64,000 bases of DNA from Tsuneonella mangrovi. GTDB taxonomy: Bacteria; Pseudomonadota; Alphaproteobacteria; Sphingomonadales; Sphingomonadaceae. The notes beneath the pieces were generated by a model. That model was not told the origin of the DNA. It searched no databases and saw nothing but the letters and a program-made list of their open reading frames with translations. The DNA lies in contig NZ_CP022889.1 of the NCBI RefSeq assembly GCF_002269345.1, positions 1,612,001 to 1,676,000 of the forward strand. The letters run 5' to 3'. Shown in pieces: positions 25,815-34,653 of the stretch. Both the position numbers and the translations under genes were made by a program. Positions within the stretch are counted from its first letter, which is position 1; every line of letters begins with the position of its first letter.

Positions 25815-26528
25815 ATGGCTTTACGCGGTTTATTGGCGCTGCTCCTCCTTGTGCTGACCGGATGTGCGGGGAATCCGCCACTCGGCGGTGGCAAGGACGT
25901 GGCGGTCGCCGACACGAACGGGCTTCCCGCACCTACCGCCGCGGACATGGTGTCCTCTGCCCGCGACTACCTCATCGGCCCGTTCGACAAGCTGCATATC
26001 GATGTGTTCGGGATAGAGGACCTCCAGCGCGACGTGCAGATCGATGCGGCGGGGCAGCTCTCGTATCCGTTGATCGGCGTAGTCCAGGCGGCCGGCCAGA
26101 CACCGCAGCAGTTGGCCGCAACGATCGCCGACAAGCTGCGCGGCAAATATGTCCGCGACCCGCAAGTCACCGTCAACCTGACCGAAACCGTCAGCCAGGT
26201 GATCACCGTCGACGGCCAGGTCAACAAGCCGGGCCTTTACCCCGTCGTCGGCAAAATGACTCTCATGCGCGCGGTTGCCACGGCCGGCGGCGCAGACGAA
26301 TACGCCAAGCTCGACGACGTGGTCGTATTCCGCAAGGTCGATGGCCAGCAGATGGTCGGTTTGTACAACCTTGAAGGGATCCGCCGCGGCAACTATGCCG
26401 ATCCGGAAATTTATGCCAACGACGTGATTATCGTCAGCACCTCGCGCGCACGCCGCCTGTTCAAGGATATTCTCCAGGGCTCGTCGCTGATTACCACCCC
26501 GATAATCTTCGCGATCCGCACGCTCTGA
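25815..26528 (+). CDS. Polysaccharide export lipoprotein (Wza/Poly_export family)
   Basis: A 237-residue outer-membrane lipoprotein. The signal peptide LLALLLLVLTGC gives a lipobox cysteine at residue 17. The Poly_export domain begins at DYLIGPFDKLHIDVFGIEDL and one SLBB domain covers VITVDGQVNKPGLYPVVGKM. It is short compared with E. coli Wza (379 residues) and lacks an obvious C-terminal amphipathic barrel helix, as is common in alphaproteobacteria. It is 11 bases upstream of the wzc-like kinase gene. The chosen ATG at 25815 gives a proper lipoprotein signal. Confidence 0.9.
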   Translation: MALRGLLALLLLVLTGCAGNPPLGGGKDVAVADTNGLPAPTAADMVSSARDYLIGPFDKLHIDVFGIEDLQRDVQIDAAGQLSYPLIGVVQAAGQTPQQLAATIADKLRGKYVRDPQVTVNLTETVSQVITVDGQVNKPGLYPVVGKMTLMRAVATAGGADEYAKLDDVVVFRKVDGQQMVGLYNLEGIRRGNYADPEIYANDVIIVSTSRARRLFKDILQGSSLITTPIIFAIRTL

Positions 26529-26539
26529 GTCCCCGATCG

Positions 26540-28750
26540 ATGACCAATCAAGTAGCCTATCCCGAAGGGTTCGACCCGGACTACGAATACCCCCCGATCG
26601 AGGAGTCGGTCGCGCACGGCAAGCCGCCACTGCTCGAAGCAGTATGGCGAGCGGTCGTCGCCAACCGGATATGGATCGCTGCGATCTTCGTCGGGTTCAT
26701 CGCGCTTGGGCTGGTCGCAACGCTTCTCGCCACGCGGCAATACACCGCGGTGTCGCGGATCGAAATCAGCCGCCAGCAGGAGAACGTCACCAACGTCGCA
26801 TCGGTCCAGCCGGACAATTTCGACAAGGACGAGGAATTCTACCAGACGCAGTATTCGCTGCTCGAGGCGCGCTCGCTGGCCGAACGGGTGGCGCGCGCGC
26901 TCAACCTCGCCAACGACGACAATTTCTTCGCCACGTTCAAGGTCGATCCCGACGATCTCCCGATTGCAGGCGAAGTTTCGACCACCGGACCGGCAAGCGG
27001 GGCACTGCTCGCAGCGCGGCTTGAACTGGCAACCGACATCCTGCTCAAGCATATCGAGATTTCGCCGGTGCGCGGATCGAGCCTGGTCGACGTCCAGTTC
27101 ACCAGCCCGGACCGCGACCTGTCCGCGCGGGTCGCCAACACCTGGGTCCAGCAATATGTTGCCGGGACTCTCGACCGGCGGTTCAATTCGACCGAAGACG
27201 CCCGCAAGTTCCTTGAGGATCGGCTGGCGCAATTGCGCTCGCGGCTCGAGGAATCGGAACGCAACCTGGTCAATTATGCGGCCGACAAGCAGATTGTCAC
27301 GCTATCGTCACGCACCGATGCGGACGGGCAGGTTTCCGACCAGAAGACAATGGTGTCGGCCGATCTCGAAGCCCTTAATGACGAACTGTCCGATGCCACT
27401 GCAGCACGCATCGCTGCCGAAAGCGTGATGCATCAAGGTGGCCCCGATGGCGACACGCTGACCAACGGCGCACTGGTGGCGCTGAGGACCAAGCGCGCCG
27501 ATGTCGCCGCCCAGCGCGCACAATTGCTGACCCAGTTCGAGCCCCAGTATCCTGCAGTGATGGCTCTGACCTCACAGCTCGATTCACTCGACCAAGCGAT
27601 CAAGACCGAACAGAACCGGGCAACGTCGGCCAAGGCCGATGCCTACAAGACAGCGCTTGATCGCGAAAACGAACTCAAGGCCCAGGTTGCCGAACTCAAG
27701 CAGCGTTTCCTGGTGCAGCAGAACGCGGCGATCCAGTACAACATCTTCCAGCGAGACGTGAATACCAATCGCGAACTCTACAACGGCCTGCTCCAGCGCT
27801 ACAAGGAGATCGGCGTCGCCGGGGTTGGGGTAAACAACGTTTCGGTGGTCGACCAGGCAGATCCACCCAAGTCGCCGTCCAGCCCCAGCCTGCCGTTCAA
27901 CCTCGCTCTTTCGCTGCTATTGGCCTCTTTGGTATCGTTCGGGGTCGTCTATGCCCGCGAGCAGATCGACCAAAGCCTGCGCGACCCGGACGATGTCCGC
28001 AAGACACTCGGCCTGGCCCAGCTCGGGCTCGTTCCCAACGTGGGAGACGACGATATCCTCGCCGATATCCGCGATCGCAAATCGATGGTGTCGGAGGCCT
28101 ATTTCTCTATCGGGACCAACCTCACCTTCCTCACCAGCCACGGTGCGCCGCGGTCGATGCTGTTCACCAGCTCGCGCCCGAACGAGGGCAAGTCGACTTC
28201 GGCGTTCGCGCTGGCGGGCCAGTTTGCCCGCATGGGCAAGCGCACGCTGCTGATCGATGCCGATATGCGCAACCCGTCGGCGCATACCTTCCTCGGCATC
28301 CGCAACCACGAAGGTCTCAGCAACTTCCTCTCGGGTGATGACGACACGGCAAGACTCGCAAAGCAGACCGACATTCCCAACCTGTCGGTGATGACCGCCG
28401 GACCGCAGCCGCCGAATGCGGCCGAACTTCTGGCCGACGGCCGCCTGAAGACGCTCGCTCCGCTGATGCTCCAGCAGTTCGATCACGTGATCGTCGATGC
28501 GCCGCCGGTACTCGGTATAGCCGACGTTCCACTGCTTGCAGGCGCGGTTGAAGGCGTGATCTTCACGATCGAAGCCAACGGCGCCAAGATGCGCGCAATC
28601 CGCACTGCGCTCGACCGGATCCGTGCGGCCCACGGAACGATCTTCGGTGCGATCGTGACCAAGCTCGATTCGCGCAACGCATCATACGGCTATGGTTACG
28701 GCTACGGTTATGGCTACGGCTATGGGAACCAGCAGCCAGAGGAAGCCTGA
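26540..28750 (+). CDS. Polysaccharide co-polymerase / bacterial tyrosine kinase (Wzc-type)
   Basis: A 736-residue inner-membrane protein controlling chain length and export. The first TM is near residues 45-65. A periplasmic Wzz domain with extensive coiled coil (about 200-420) follows, then the second TM near 450-472. The BY-kinase domain has Walker A SSRPNEGKST near 545, Walker A' LLIDADMRNP near 570 and Walker B VIVDAPPVLG near 649. The C-terminus is a seven-fold Tyr-Gly repeat followed by NQQPEEA, the autophosphorylation cluster. Its stop shares a base with the start of the next gene (TGATG). Confidence 0.95.
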   Translation: MTNQVAYPEGFDPDYEYPPIEESVAHGKPPLLEAVWRAVVANRIWIAAIFVGFIALGLVATLLATRQYTAVSRIEISRQQENVTNVASVQPDNFDKDEEFYQTQYSLLEARSLAERVARALNLANDDNFFATFKVDPDDLPIAGEVSTTGPASGALLAARLELATDILLKHIEISPVRGSSLVDVQFTSPDRDLSARVANTWVQQYVAGTLDRRFNSTEDARKFLEDRLAQLRSRLEESERNLVNYAADKQIVTLSSRTDADGQVSDQKTMVSADLEALNDELSDATAARIAAESVMHQGGPDGDTLTNGALVALRTKRADVAAQRAQLLTQFEPQYPAVMALTSQLDSLDQAIKTEQNRATSAKADAYKTALDRENELKAQVAELKQRFLVQQNAAIQYNIFQRDVNTNRELYNGLLQRYKEIGVAGVGVNNVSVVDQADPPKSPSSPSLPFNLALSLLLASLVSFGVVYAREQIDQSLRDPDDVRKTLGLAQLGLVPNVGDDDILADIRDRKSMVSEAYFSIGTNLTFLTSHGAPRSMLFTSSRPNEGKSTSAFALAGQFARMGKRTLLIDADMRNPSAHTFLGIRNHEGLSNFLSGDDDTARLAKQTDIPNLSVMTAGPQPPNAAELLADGRLKTLAPLMLQQFDHVIVDAPPVLGIADVPLLAGAVEGVIFTIEANGAKMRAIRTALDRIRAAHGTIFGAIVTKLDSRNASYGYGYGYGYGYGYGNQQPEEA
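28685..28726 (+). repeat. Seven-unit Tyr-Gly codon repeat at the wzc 3' end
   Basis: Seven TAC/TAT-GGC/GGT/GGG hexamers in a row, in frame, encode seven consecutive Tyr-Gly units. The unit is six bases, so copy changes would keep the frame and change the number of phosphorylatable tyrosines. Confidence 0.85.
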
Positions 28751-29997
28751 TGGACCGCGGGTCTGACGGCAATTCGCCCAGCCTCGGACGGACCTGGATT
28801 CGTGCCGGGGTCATCGTGCTCGGTGCGGCCGCGCTGGGCTGGTTCGCCAGTGTGCAGGCATTCGCGACGGCGATGGCCCAGTTCAATCCCGAACTGGCCT
28901 TTGCCGCCGCTCCCGGGAACGGCGAGGCCGCCGCTCATGAAGCGGAATTCCTGCTGACTCGGGCAACACTGGCCAATAATGGCCAGCCAACCCACGATGA
29001 AGCACGCGACGCGCTGGCAATCGCGCGTGCCAGCTTTGCGCGATCTCCGCTCGAAGTCATCGCCGTGCGCAGCGCCGGTATGGCGCGCGATGCGTTGGGC
29101 GACACCAAGATCGCTCGCGCGCTCATGCGCGAGGCCATCGGCCTGTCGGCGCGCGACACTGGTGCCAACCTGTGGCTCGTCAATGACTACGCCAAGCTCG
29201 ACGACCTAAGCGGCGTGCTGCACCACTACGACCTGGCGCTGCGGACGAGTTCGAAGGCCGAAGACGTTCTCCTGCCAAAACTCGCGCAAACGCTGCAGTT
29301 GCCGCAGTTCATTGGGCCAATCGAAAAGCAGTTGGCGCAGAACCCGCCTTGGGCGACCCATTTCTGGTACACGGTGATCAATACACCCGACTCGCTCAAG
29401 AACGCTGCCACGCTGCGGATGGACCTCTACAAGGCCGGTGTTGCCATGCCGCAGGACCGGCTCGACCGGATGTTGGTCAACGGACTAGCCCGTAACAACG
29501 AATGGAACGAAGCGTTTACGCTCTATCGCCAGTTTGCTGGCAAGTCGGCACCACCGCTTGACCGCGTTGGGTCGGTCGATCTGTCCCGGGATCCGCAATT
29601 CCCGCCGGTCGAATGGGCATTCCCGACCAACGGCCTGCAATCGGGTGGGATCGATCCGGGAACCAGGCAAATGATCCTCACCGGCGGTTCGGGTTCGGTC
29701 GGGATTGGTGCCTATCGCGCGCTCAGGTTGAAACCGGGCAGATACGCATTCGACATGGCATTCGTGCCCGACCCGACCGGCGGCCAACGCCCCAACGTCG
29801 AAGCGCGCGTGGTCTGCGCGACGAGCGATTCCTCGAGCCCGGTCGCCGATTTCAAGGATACCGGGCAACCGACCGTTTCGGGTTCGTTCACAATCACCGG
29901 GGCATGCAGCGACTACCTGCTGCAACTGCGACTCAGCGTGCAGTCCGGTGGCGCAACCGATGTTGCCATCAACAAGCTGAGCCTGCAGCCAAGCTAG
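28750..29997 (+). CDS. Anchored periplasmic protein of the polysaccharide operon, unknown function
   Basis: A 415-residue protein I cannot name. An N-terminal membrane segment (AGVIVLGAAALGWFASVQAF, residues 17-36) anchors a periplasmic part. Residues 65-260 are helical, with TPR-like pairs (ALAIARASFARSPLEVIAV, KIARALMREAIGLSARDTGA, VLHHYDLALRTSSKAEDVL). Residues 285-415 look like a beta-sandwich (VGIGAYRALRLKPGRYAFDM, DYLLQLRLSVQSGG), with a pair of cysteines in VVCATS and GACSDY. The gene starts at the wzc stop (TGATG), so it is translationally coupled and likely helps assembly or export of the polymer. Confidence 0.75.
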   Translation: MDRGSDGNSPSLGRTWIRAGVIVLGAAALGWFASVQAFATAMAQFNPELAFAAAPGNGEAAAHEAEFLLTRATLANNGQPTHDEARDALAIARASFARSPLEVIAVRSAGMARDALGDTKIARALMREAIGLSARDTGANLWLVNDYAKLDDLSGVLHHYDLALRTSSKAEDVLLPKLAQTLQLPQFIGPIEKQLAQNPPWATHFWYTVINTPDSLKNAATLRMDLYKAGVAMPQDRLDRMLVNGLARNNEWNEAFTLYRQFAGKSAPPLDRVGSVDLSRDPQFPPVEWAFPTNGLQSGGIDPGTRQMILTGGSGSVGIGAYRALRLKPGRYAFDMAFVPDPTGGQRPNVEARVVCATSDSSSPVADFKDTGQPTVSGSFTITGACSDYLLQLRLSVQSGGATDVAINKLSLQPS

Positions 29998-30073
29998 GCG
30001 CTCCATCGATCGCGGTGGACCGGACGAATCGATCGCCCGGACCATCCTCGACACCATGTGAGAGGTTACGGAA

Positions 30074-31348
30074 ATGCTCTCGCGCAGGATATTCCTTGGA
30101 AGTGCATTGGCCTCCGGCGGTGCGGCCTATGCGATGATCACTGGCAATGTTGGCGCCGGTGCGTCGCAGGGCCTCGCTCCAGCCGACGACAGCGGACCTG
30201 CACTCAACGCCAAGCTCGCAGCACTGGCCGCTTCCGGCGGCGGGACCTTGCAACTTGGCGATGGGGTATACGGCACCCGCGTGCCGATCATCCTGCCCGG
30301 CGGCGTTACCATTGCGGGCACCGGAAAGACGATTGTCCGGGCGATCGCGCCGATTGGCAACGACGCGCTCAAACGCAGTCTTGTCGAAACACCCGACGGG
30401 CAGACCGGTTGCGGCATCCGCGACCTCACGCTCGACTGCGCGGGAAACGTTGCGATGGCGGCGTGGAACGCAACCGCGCCCGATACGCTGACTTGCGACG
30501 GAGTGACCATTATCGGATGGAAATACGGGCTCTACTTCGTCAGCTCCGATACCCGTCCGGCACAGAATATCTCTATCACCAACACTACTGTGCGCGATGG
30601 TGCCGGCGTGCAAATCTATCCCATCTTCGTTTCCTCCACCATAGGTGGACAGGCAGTCCGCAATGTTTCGATGGACGGGGTTACTGTCTTGGGGACGGGT
30701 GGGAGTTATTCCGCCGAGAACGCTGCCACAGCCGACCAGATCGCATTCCAGAACGTGCAGGGCTTTTCTCTGGCCAACATCGTTTCGCGCAACGGAGGGG
30801 AGAACGGCATCTCGATCGTGCGCGGATCGCGCGACGGGACCATGCGCAACGTGACCGTGACCGGCTCGGACGGGCATGGCCTGCAAATCGGCGGAGGGGG
30901 CGTGGTTGCCACAGTCGATAACCCGGCGGCCTTCCAGGCCGATACCCCGAGTCTGGGCATGACCAGCCACGGAGAAGCAAAGGTGCTGCGGGTTGTCGGC
31001 AACCAGGTCTGGCTAGGCGGGATCAAGCGACACCAGCTCCAGGTTGGCGAACGCTTGCTGGGCGCCTTTGGCGGAGCGAAAATTACCGCGCTCGAGTTCT
31101 GCCGCAATATTTCGCTCGATGGCTACGTCGCTGACGGCAACGGGCTCAACCGAGCTGGTATCCGGGGCGCATTTGCCGACCTCTACATCTCGCAGGCGGA
31201 AGACATCTCGCTGGCGGGTCTCGACTTGCGTTCACCAGCACCGACCTACCCGCTGCTGGTCAACAACAGCCGCGATGTCCCGTGCACGGTATCGACCGCG
31301 CAAGGCAGGATCGAAGCGCGTCGGACCGGTACGGTAACCTGTGCTTGA
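30074..31348 (+). CDS. Tat-exported right-handed parallel beta-helix protein
   Basis: A 424-residue protein. The N-terminus MLSRRIFLGSALASGGAAYA is a twin-arginine-type signal. The body shows pectate-lyase-like repeats with many Asn/Gly/Val turns (ISITNTTVRDGAGVQIYPIF, VRNVSMDGVTVLGTGGSYSA, IVRGSRDGTMRNVTVTGSDG). It is consistent with a polysaccharide lyase, hydrolase or epimerase that trims or modifies the secreted polymer. Catalytic residues cannot be assigned without alignment. It is 76 bases after the anchored protein in the same direction and convergent with the Wzy-like gene (15 bases between stops). Confidence 0.78.
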   Translation: MLSRRIFLGSALASGGAAYAMITGNVGAGASQGLAPADDSGPALNAKLAALAASGGGTLQLGDGVYGTRVPIILPGGVTIAGTGKTIVRAIAPIGNDALKRSLVETPDGQTGCGIRDLTLDCAGNVAMAAWNATAPDTLTCDGVTIIGWKYGLYFVSSDTRPAQNISITNTTVRDGAGVQIYPIFVSSTIGGQAVRNVSMDGVTVLGTGGSYSAENAATADQIAFQNVQGFSLANIVSRNGGENGISIVRGSRDGTMRNVTVTGSDGHGLQIGGGGVVATVDNPAAFQADTPSLGMTSHGEAKVLRVVGNQVWLGGIKRHQLQVGERLLGAFGGAKITALEFCRNISLDGYVADGNGLNRAGIRGAFADLYISQAEDISLAGLDLRSPAPTYPLLVNNSRDVPCTVSTAQGRIEARRTGTVTCA

Positions 31349-31363
31349 CGTGCACGAGAGCGA

Positions 31364-32656
31364 TCAGCCCGGAACCGCACCGGATGGCTGGGGTCGCGGA
31401 CCGGGCGCGCGCTTACCGCGGGGCTCTCGGCGCATTTTGCGATAGACCGGACGGGCAAACACAACCCCGGGCAACAAGAGCAGCAGCAGGACCGACTCCA
31501 GCACAACCTGATACACATACGAGCCCAGCGACGTATTGAGCAGGATCGGCACCTTGGCGACGGCAAAGAACACCAGCAACGATAACCTGCGATATTCAAG
31601 CATCTTCTTCTCGGCAAGAAACACACCGACGAACATCGCAAAGCAGAACACCGCCCCCACCAGCGGACCGAACGAAAGTACCGCTTCGGACACCGCCCCC
31701 AAGGTTACGCCCGAGGTATCGACCCCGAACACTTCGGAGCTAACCATGCGACCGATGTCCTTGAAGTATATGGTGTGGTTCGGGTCGAAGGGCTCGACCA
31801 GGAAATTCAGGCTGAGGAAGTCGATCTGCCCTGCCACTCTCTGCCATTCGTAGACCGCTCCGACCTTGCTGATATTCATGAAGTACCGGGTGCTCATAAC
31901 CTTATCGAGCCCGAACAGGATCGAATCGTAGAGCCCCATTCCCTGCTGGTTGCTCGCCCGGAAGATACCGATCGCAACCAGCGCGGCGGCAAACGGCGCA
32001 GCGTACATCACGAGCTTGCGGACGTTCAGGCGGCGGTAGAGCCAGGTCACGTAGATCAGCTCGAAACCGAGGACGAACAGCATCGCACGCTGCGAGAAGA
32101 TCACCGAAATGACCAGCGTGACTAAGGCGAACCCGCCCACCATCACCAGGTACTTGCGGTGATGGGTCGAAAGGTAAGCCATGTAGCTCAAAGACACGAG
32201 CACGTGGCTGAACAGCGACGCCTTCAGTAAGATATACAGCAGGATACCCGAATCCGACGAGTCGAGATCGCGCTTGGCTGAAAGGTTCTGGGCGATTTCG
32301 CTGAAACCCAGGACATAGGCTCCAAGAACCGCTGCGACGACCGTCCCGGCCGCCACGAAGTAAAACGGCCAGGTCAACCGTACGACCCGATCGCGAAACT
32401 GCCGAGCGACCGGACGAAGCGGCACCAGCGCATGAGCCAGGAATGCCAGGATCAGGGCGATCGCGACCATCAGAGTGCCGTCGACCATGACCCGCACAGG
32501 ATCGTATATCCCGAAATACTGGAAGCGCATTGCCGCCGGGGTGTAGGGGTCGCGATAAATCAGGACCAGGTACGGCAGGCGGATCGCAAGCTCGAATATC
32601 GACAGCGCAAAGATCAGCCACATGACCGGCGTGAACTGGTTGCTACGTTTCGGCAT
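31364..32656 (-). CDS. Wzy-like polysaccharide polymerase candidate (multi-pass membrane protein)
   Basis: A 430-residue membrane protein with about 10-12 predicted transmembrane helices. There is a long periplasmic loop in the second half (DFLSLNFLVEPFDPNHTIYF) and a basic Pro/Arg-rich cytoplasmic C-tail. Sequence family not recognised with certainty; O-antigen polymerases are highly divergent. The place at the end of an operon with a flippase, nucleotide-sugar genes and transferases makes Wzy the best guess. Its start overlaps the flippase gene by 14 bases. Confidence 0.68.
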   Translation of the reverse strand: MPKRSNQFTPVMWLIFALSIFELAIRLPYLVLIYRDPYTPAAMRFQYFGIYDPVRVMVDGTLMVAIALILAFLAHALVPLRPVARQFRDRVVRLTWPFYFVAAGTVVAAVLGAYVLGFSEIAQNLSAKRDLDSSDSGILLYILLKASLFSHVLVSLSYMAYLSTHHRKYLVMVGGFALVTLVISVIFSQRAMLFVLGFELIYVTWLYRRLNVRKLVMYAAPFAAALVAIGIFRASNQQGMGLYDSILFGLDKVMSTRYFMNISKVGAVYEWQRVAGQIDFLSLNFLVEPFDPNHTIYFKDIGRMVSSEVFGVDTSGVTLGAVSEAVLSFGPLVGAVFCFAMFVGVFLAEKKMLEYRRLSLLVFFAVAKVPILLNTSLGSYVYQVVLESVLLLLLLPGVVFARPVYRKMRREPRGKRAPGPRPQPSGAVPG

Positions 32657-33866
32657 GTCGCTCCCAGACCGCGATGATCGCGAAGGCTGCCAAGCAGTAG
32701 ACGAGGCAACTTGCGAAATACAGCGTGTAGATCGCCTCGAGCGACTGCCATCCGGCTACGCTCCGGACAACCAGGTAGATCGCCGCTACCGACGCTGCCT
32801 TCCACAGTGCGGCGGCGAGGTAATGGCGCCATGATCGCAATGCGAAGACGATCAGCGTCCCCAGCCGGTCAGCAACGATCGCAAGCACGAACAGCGCGAC
32901 GGCCGCCGCCGATACCGACAAGAACGGAAACGCCAGCATGACCGCGCTGCTCCACAGGGCAGCCAGCACCCCGACGTATCCCAGCGTGCCGAGCGAGAAC
33001 TGACCGGCGATCGCCGCGACTACCGGCGATTTGCCGTGCGCACCGGTCGAGTTGGCAAATAGCTCGCGAGTGCGCGTGCGATAGAGCGTCGCGAACAATA
33101 GCGAAAGCGGGCTGAGCAGAAGCAAGGTCAGTGCGCCGGAGCTGGCCAGTTCGAGGGAACGATGCACGCCGCTCAGGGCGTATTTGTCGACCTGGAACAT
33201 CACTGCGCTGATCGCGAAAAATGCCAGCGAAGCGGTCCGGTCGATCCAACGGGACCGGTTCGCTTCATCGTCTGCGTGGCGACCTGCATCGTCAAGGTCA
33301 CTGCGAAAGACGATCCGGTGCACCGCCAGCATTGCCAGCAGGTAAGCATAGGAACCCGCCGAAAAGGCCACCACCGGTCCCTCGCCGAGCAGGACCCAGG
33401 TCACCGCAATACGCACAACCGCCATCGCAAGCACCACGCCCGCCCAGTTCGAGGCATTGCCGGTGCGATGCTGGATCGACCCGGCGGCGGCGGTGGCATG
33501 GATCTGGCTGAACACTGTACTTGCTAGGATGACCGATTCAAACACGCTGAAATGGCGATCAGTCGCAAGTGCGATGATCGCGATCGAGGCGGCGAACTGC
33601 AAGCCTTCCTCGATCCAGGCGGAGGTTCGCGAGCGACGCTCGTCCTGGTAGATCGACAACAGGATCCGCTGCGCCATCACGGTCGATAGCGGCGAATAGA
33701 GCGCAAGGAACAGGAAGAACCCGGCGCGCGGCTCGACTCCTAAACCGCGCGCAATCAGCGAGACCGATACGAACGAGGCGACGAAACTTGCCGCCGTGTA
33801 AGAAGCAGACGCCAGCGTCCGCCGGGCGAGCGCCGTCAGGCGCGCAAGAGTTGGACGCGCCGTCAA
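32643..33866 (-). CDS. Wzx-like polysaccharide flippase candidate (MOP superfamily)
   Basis: A 407-residue protein with about 10-12 hydrophobic helices and short loops. Its N-terminus (ASYTAASFVASFVSVSLIAR followed by GLGVEPRAGFFLFLALYS) resembles the first helix pair of oligosaccharide flippases. A conserved-looking FFAISAVMFQVDKYALSG segment starts the second half. It is slightly short for Wzx. It overlaps the sulfotransferase gene upstream by four bases and the Wzy-like gene downstream by 14. It would move the undecaprenyl-linked repeat unit to the periplasmic face. Confidence 0.68.
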   Translation of the reverse strand: MTARPTLARLTALARRTLASASYTAASFVASFVSVSLIARGLGVEPRAGFFLFLALYSPLSTVMAQRILLSIYQDERRSRTSAWIEEGLQFAASIAIIALATDRHFSVFESVILASTVFSQIHATAAAGSIQHRTGNASNWAGVVLAMAVVRIAVTWVLLGEGPVVAFSAGSYAYLLAMLAVHRIVFRSDLDDAGRHADDEANRSRWIDRTASLAFFAISAVMFQVDKYALSGVHRSLELASSGALTLLLLSPLSLLFATLYRTRTRELFANSTGAHGKSPVVAAIAGQFSLGTLGYVGVLAALWSSAVMLAFPFLSVSAAAVALFVLAIVADRLGTLIVFALRSWRHYLAAALWKAASVAAIYLVVRSVAGWQSLEAIYTLYFASCLVYCLAAFAIIAVWERHAET

Positions 33867-34618
33867 AGGTATCCGAACTTGCGCATTGTAGTACCTTCGG
33901 CCGCCTCGATCAGCGCGATCGAGGCCGGATCGAGAGTATCCGCAAATCCGCCGACTTTCCCGCGCCGTATGAAGTTGCTTCCGCCCGCATCGCCTTCCGT
34001 TTCGCGGCGCGCGAGGATCGTCTCGATCGAATGTGTCTCGGCGACTTCCGCCAACCGGTCCGCAGCAGCCACGACCCCAACCCGTTCGAGCAATTGGGCC
34101 AACGTATCAGCCGGGTTCGAGCGGAAATCCTCATAACGGAAGATCGGCACGCCGCGCGCGCTGAAATGCTCGTAGAACGCATGCCACGAGAAGCGCGGGT
34201 AGATCGGCTGCGAGAGCTGGCGCGCTACGAAAGCCGCCAGCCGCTCGTGTTCGCTCGCGGCAGAATCGAAAACTTCCGAATGCGTCACCTCGACGATCTC
34301 GGAATTGAAGGGATCGTCTTCGAATACGGCATTCGAATGATGGAACAGCGATACGAACACGTCGCGCGGGTCGCGTACGATCACTGCGAGCGGGGAAACG
34401 CCGAGCGGCAGGCGGTGGTACTTGACGATGGCAGGGCCGGGCCGCGGGATTGCGTTGTCGTCGAACCGGTACCCGGTCACGTCGCGCAGCATCCGGCACA
34501 CCCAGGTGCCGCCCGACTTGGGATACTCGTTGATGCTCAGCGTGCTGAACAGCAACGGATTGAGCTTTTGGTGCGCATAGCGCGCAGCGTGAAGCGGAAC
34601 TCTCGACAGAAACACCAT
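33863..34618 (-). CDS. Sulfotransferase (Sulfotransfer_1 type)
   Basis: A 251-residue cytosolic PAPS-dependent sulfotransferase. The 5'-phosphosulfate loop is EYPKSGGTW at residues 31-39. The 3'-phosphate site is in VIVRDPRDVFVSLFHH (R82 and S90). The C-terminal PAPS motif reads FIRRGKVGGFAD near residue 218. All three family signatures are intact, so it should be active. The acceptor is unknown; the position inside a polysaccharide operon makes a sugar hydroxyl or amine of the repeat unit likely. It overlaps the flippase gene by four bases (ATGA). Confidence 0.9.
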   Translation of the reverse strand: MVFLSRVPLHAARYAHQKLNPLLFSTLSINEYPKSGGTWVCRMLRDVTGYRFDDNAIPRPGPAIVKYHRLPLGVSPLAVIVRDPRDVFVSLFHHSNAVFEDDPFNSEIVEVTHSEVFDSAASEHERLAAFVARQLSQPIYPRFSWHAFYEHFSARGVPIFRYEDFRSNPADTLAQLLERVGVVAAADRLAEVAETHSIETILARRETEGDAGGSNFIRRGKVGGFADTLDPASIALIEAAEGTTMRKFGYL

Positions 34619-34653
34619 CTACCCGGGCACCAATCCCAATCCAGTCGCCAAGT

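Noticed and set aside
28685-28726. The Tyr-Gly repeat as a CRISPR or other nucleic-acid repeat array
   Set aside because: It is a six-base codon repeat fully inside the wzc frame with no spacers.
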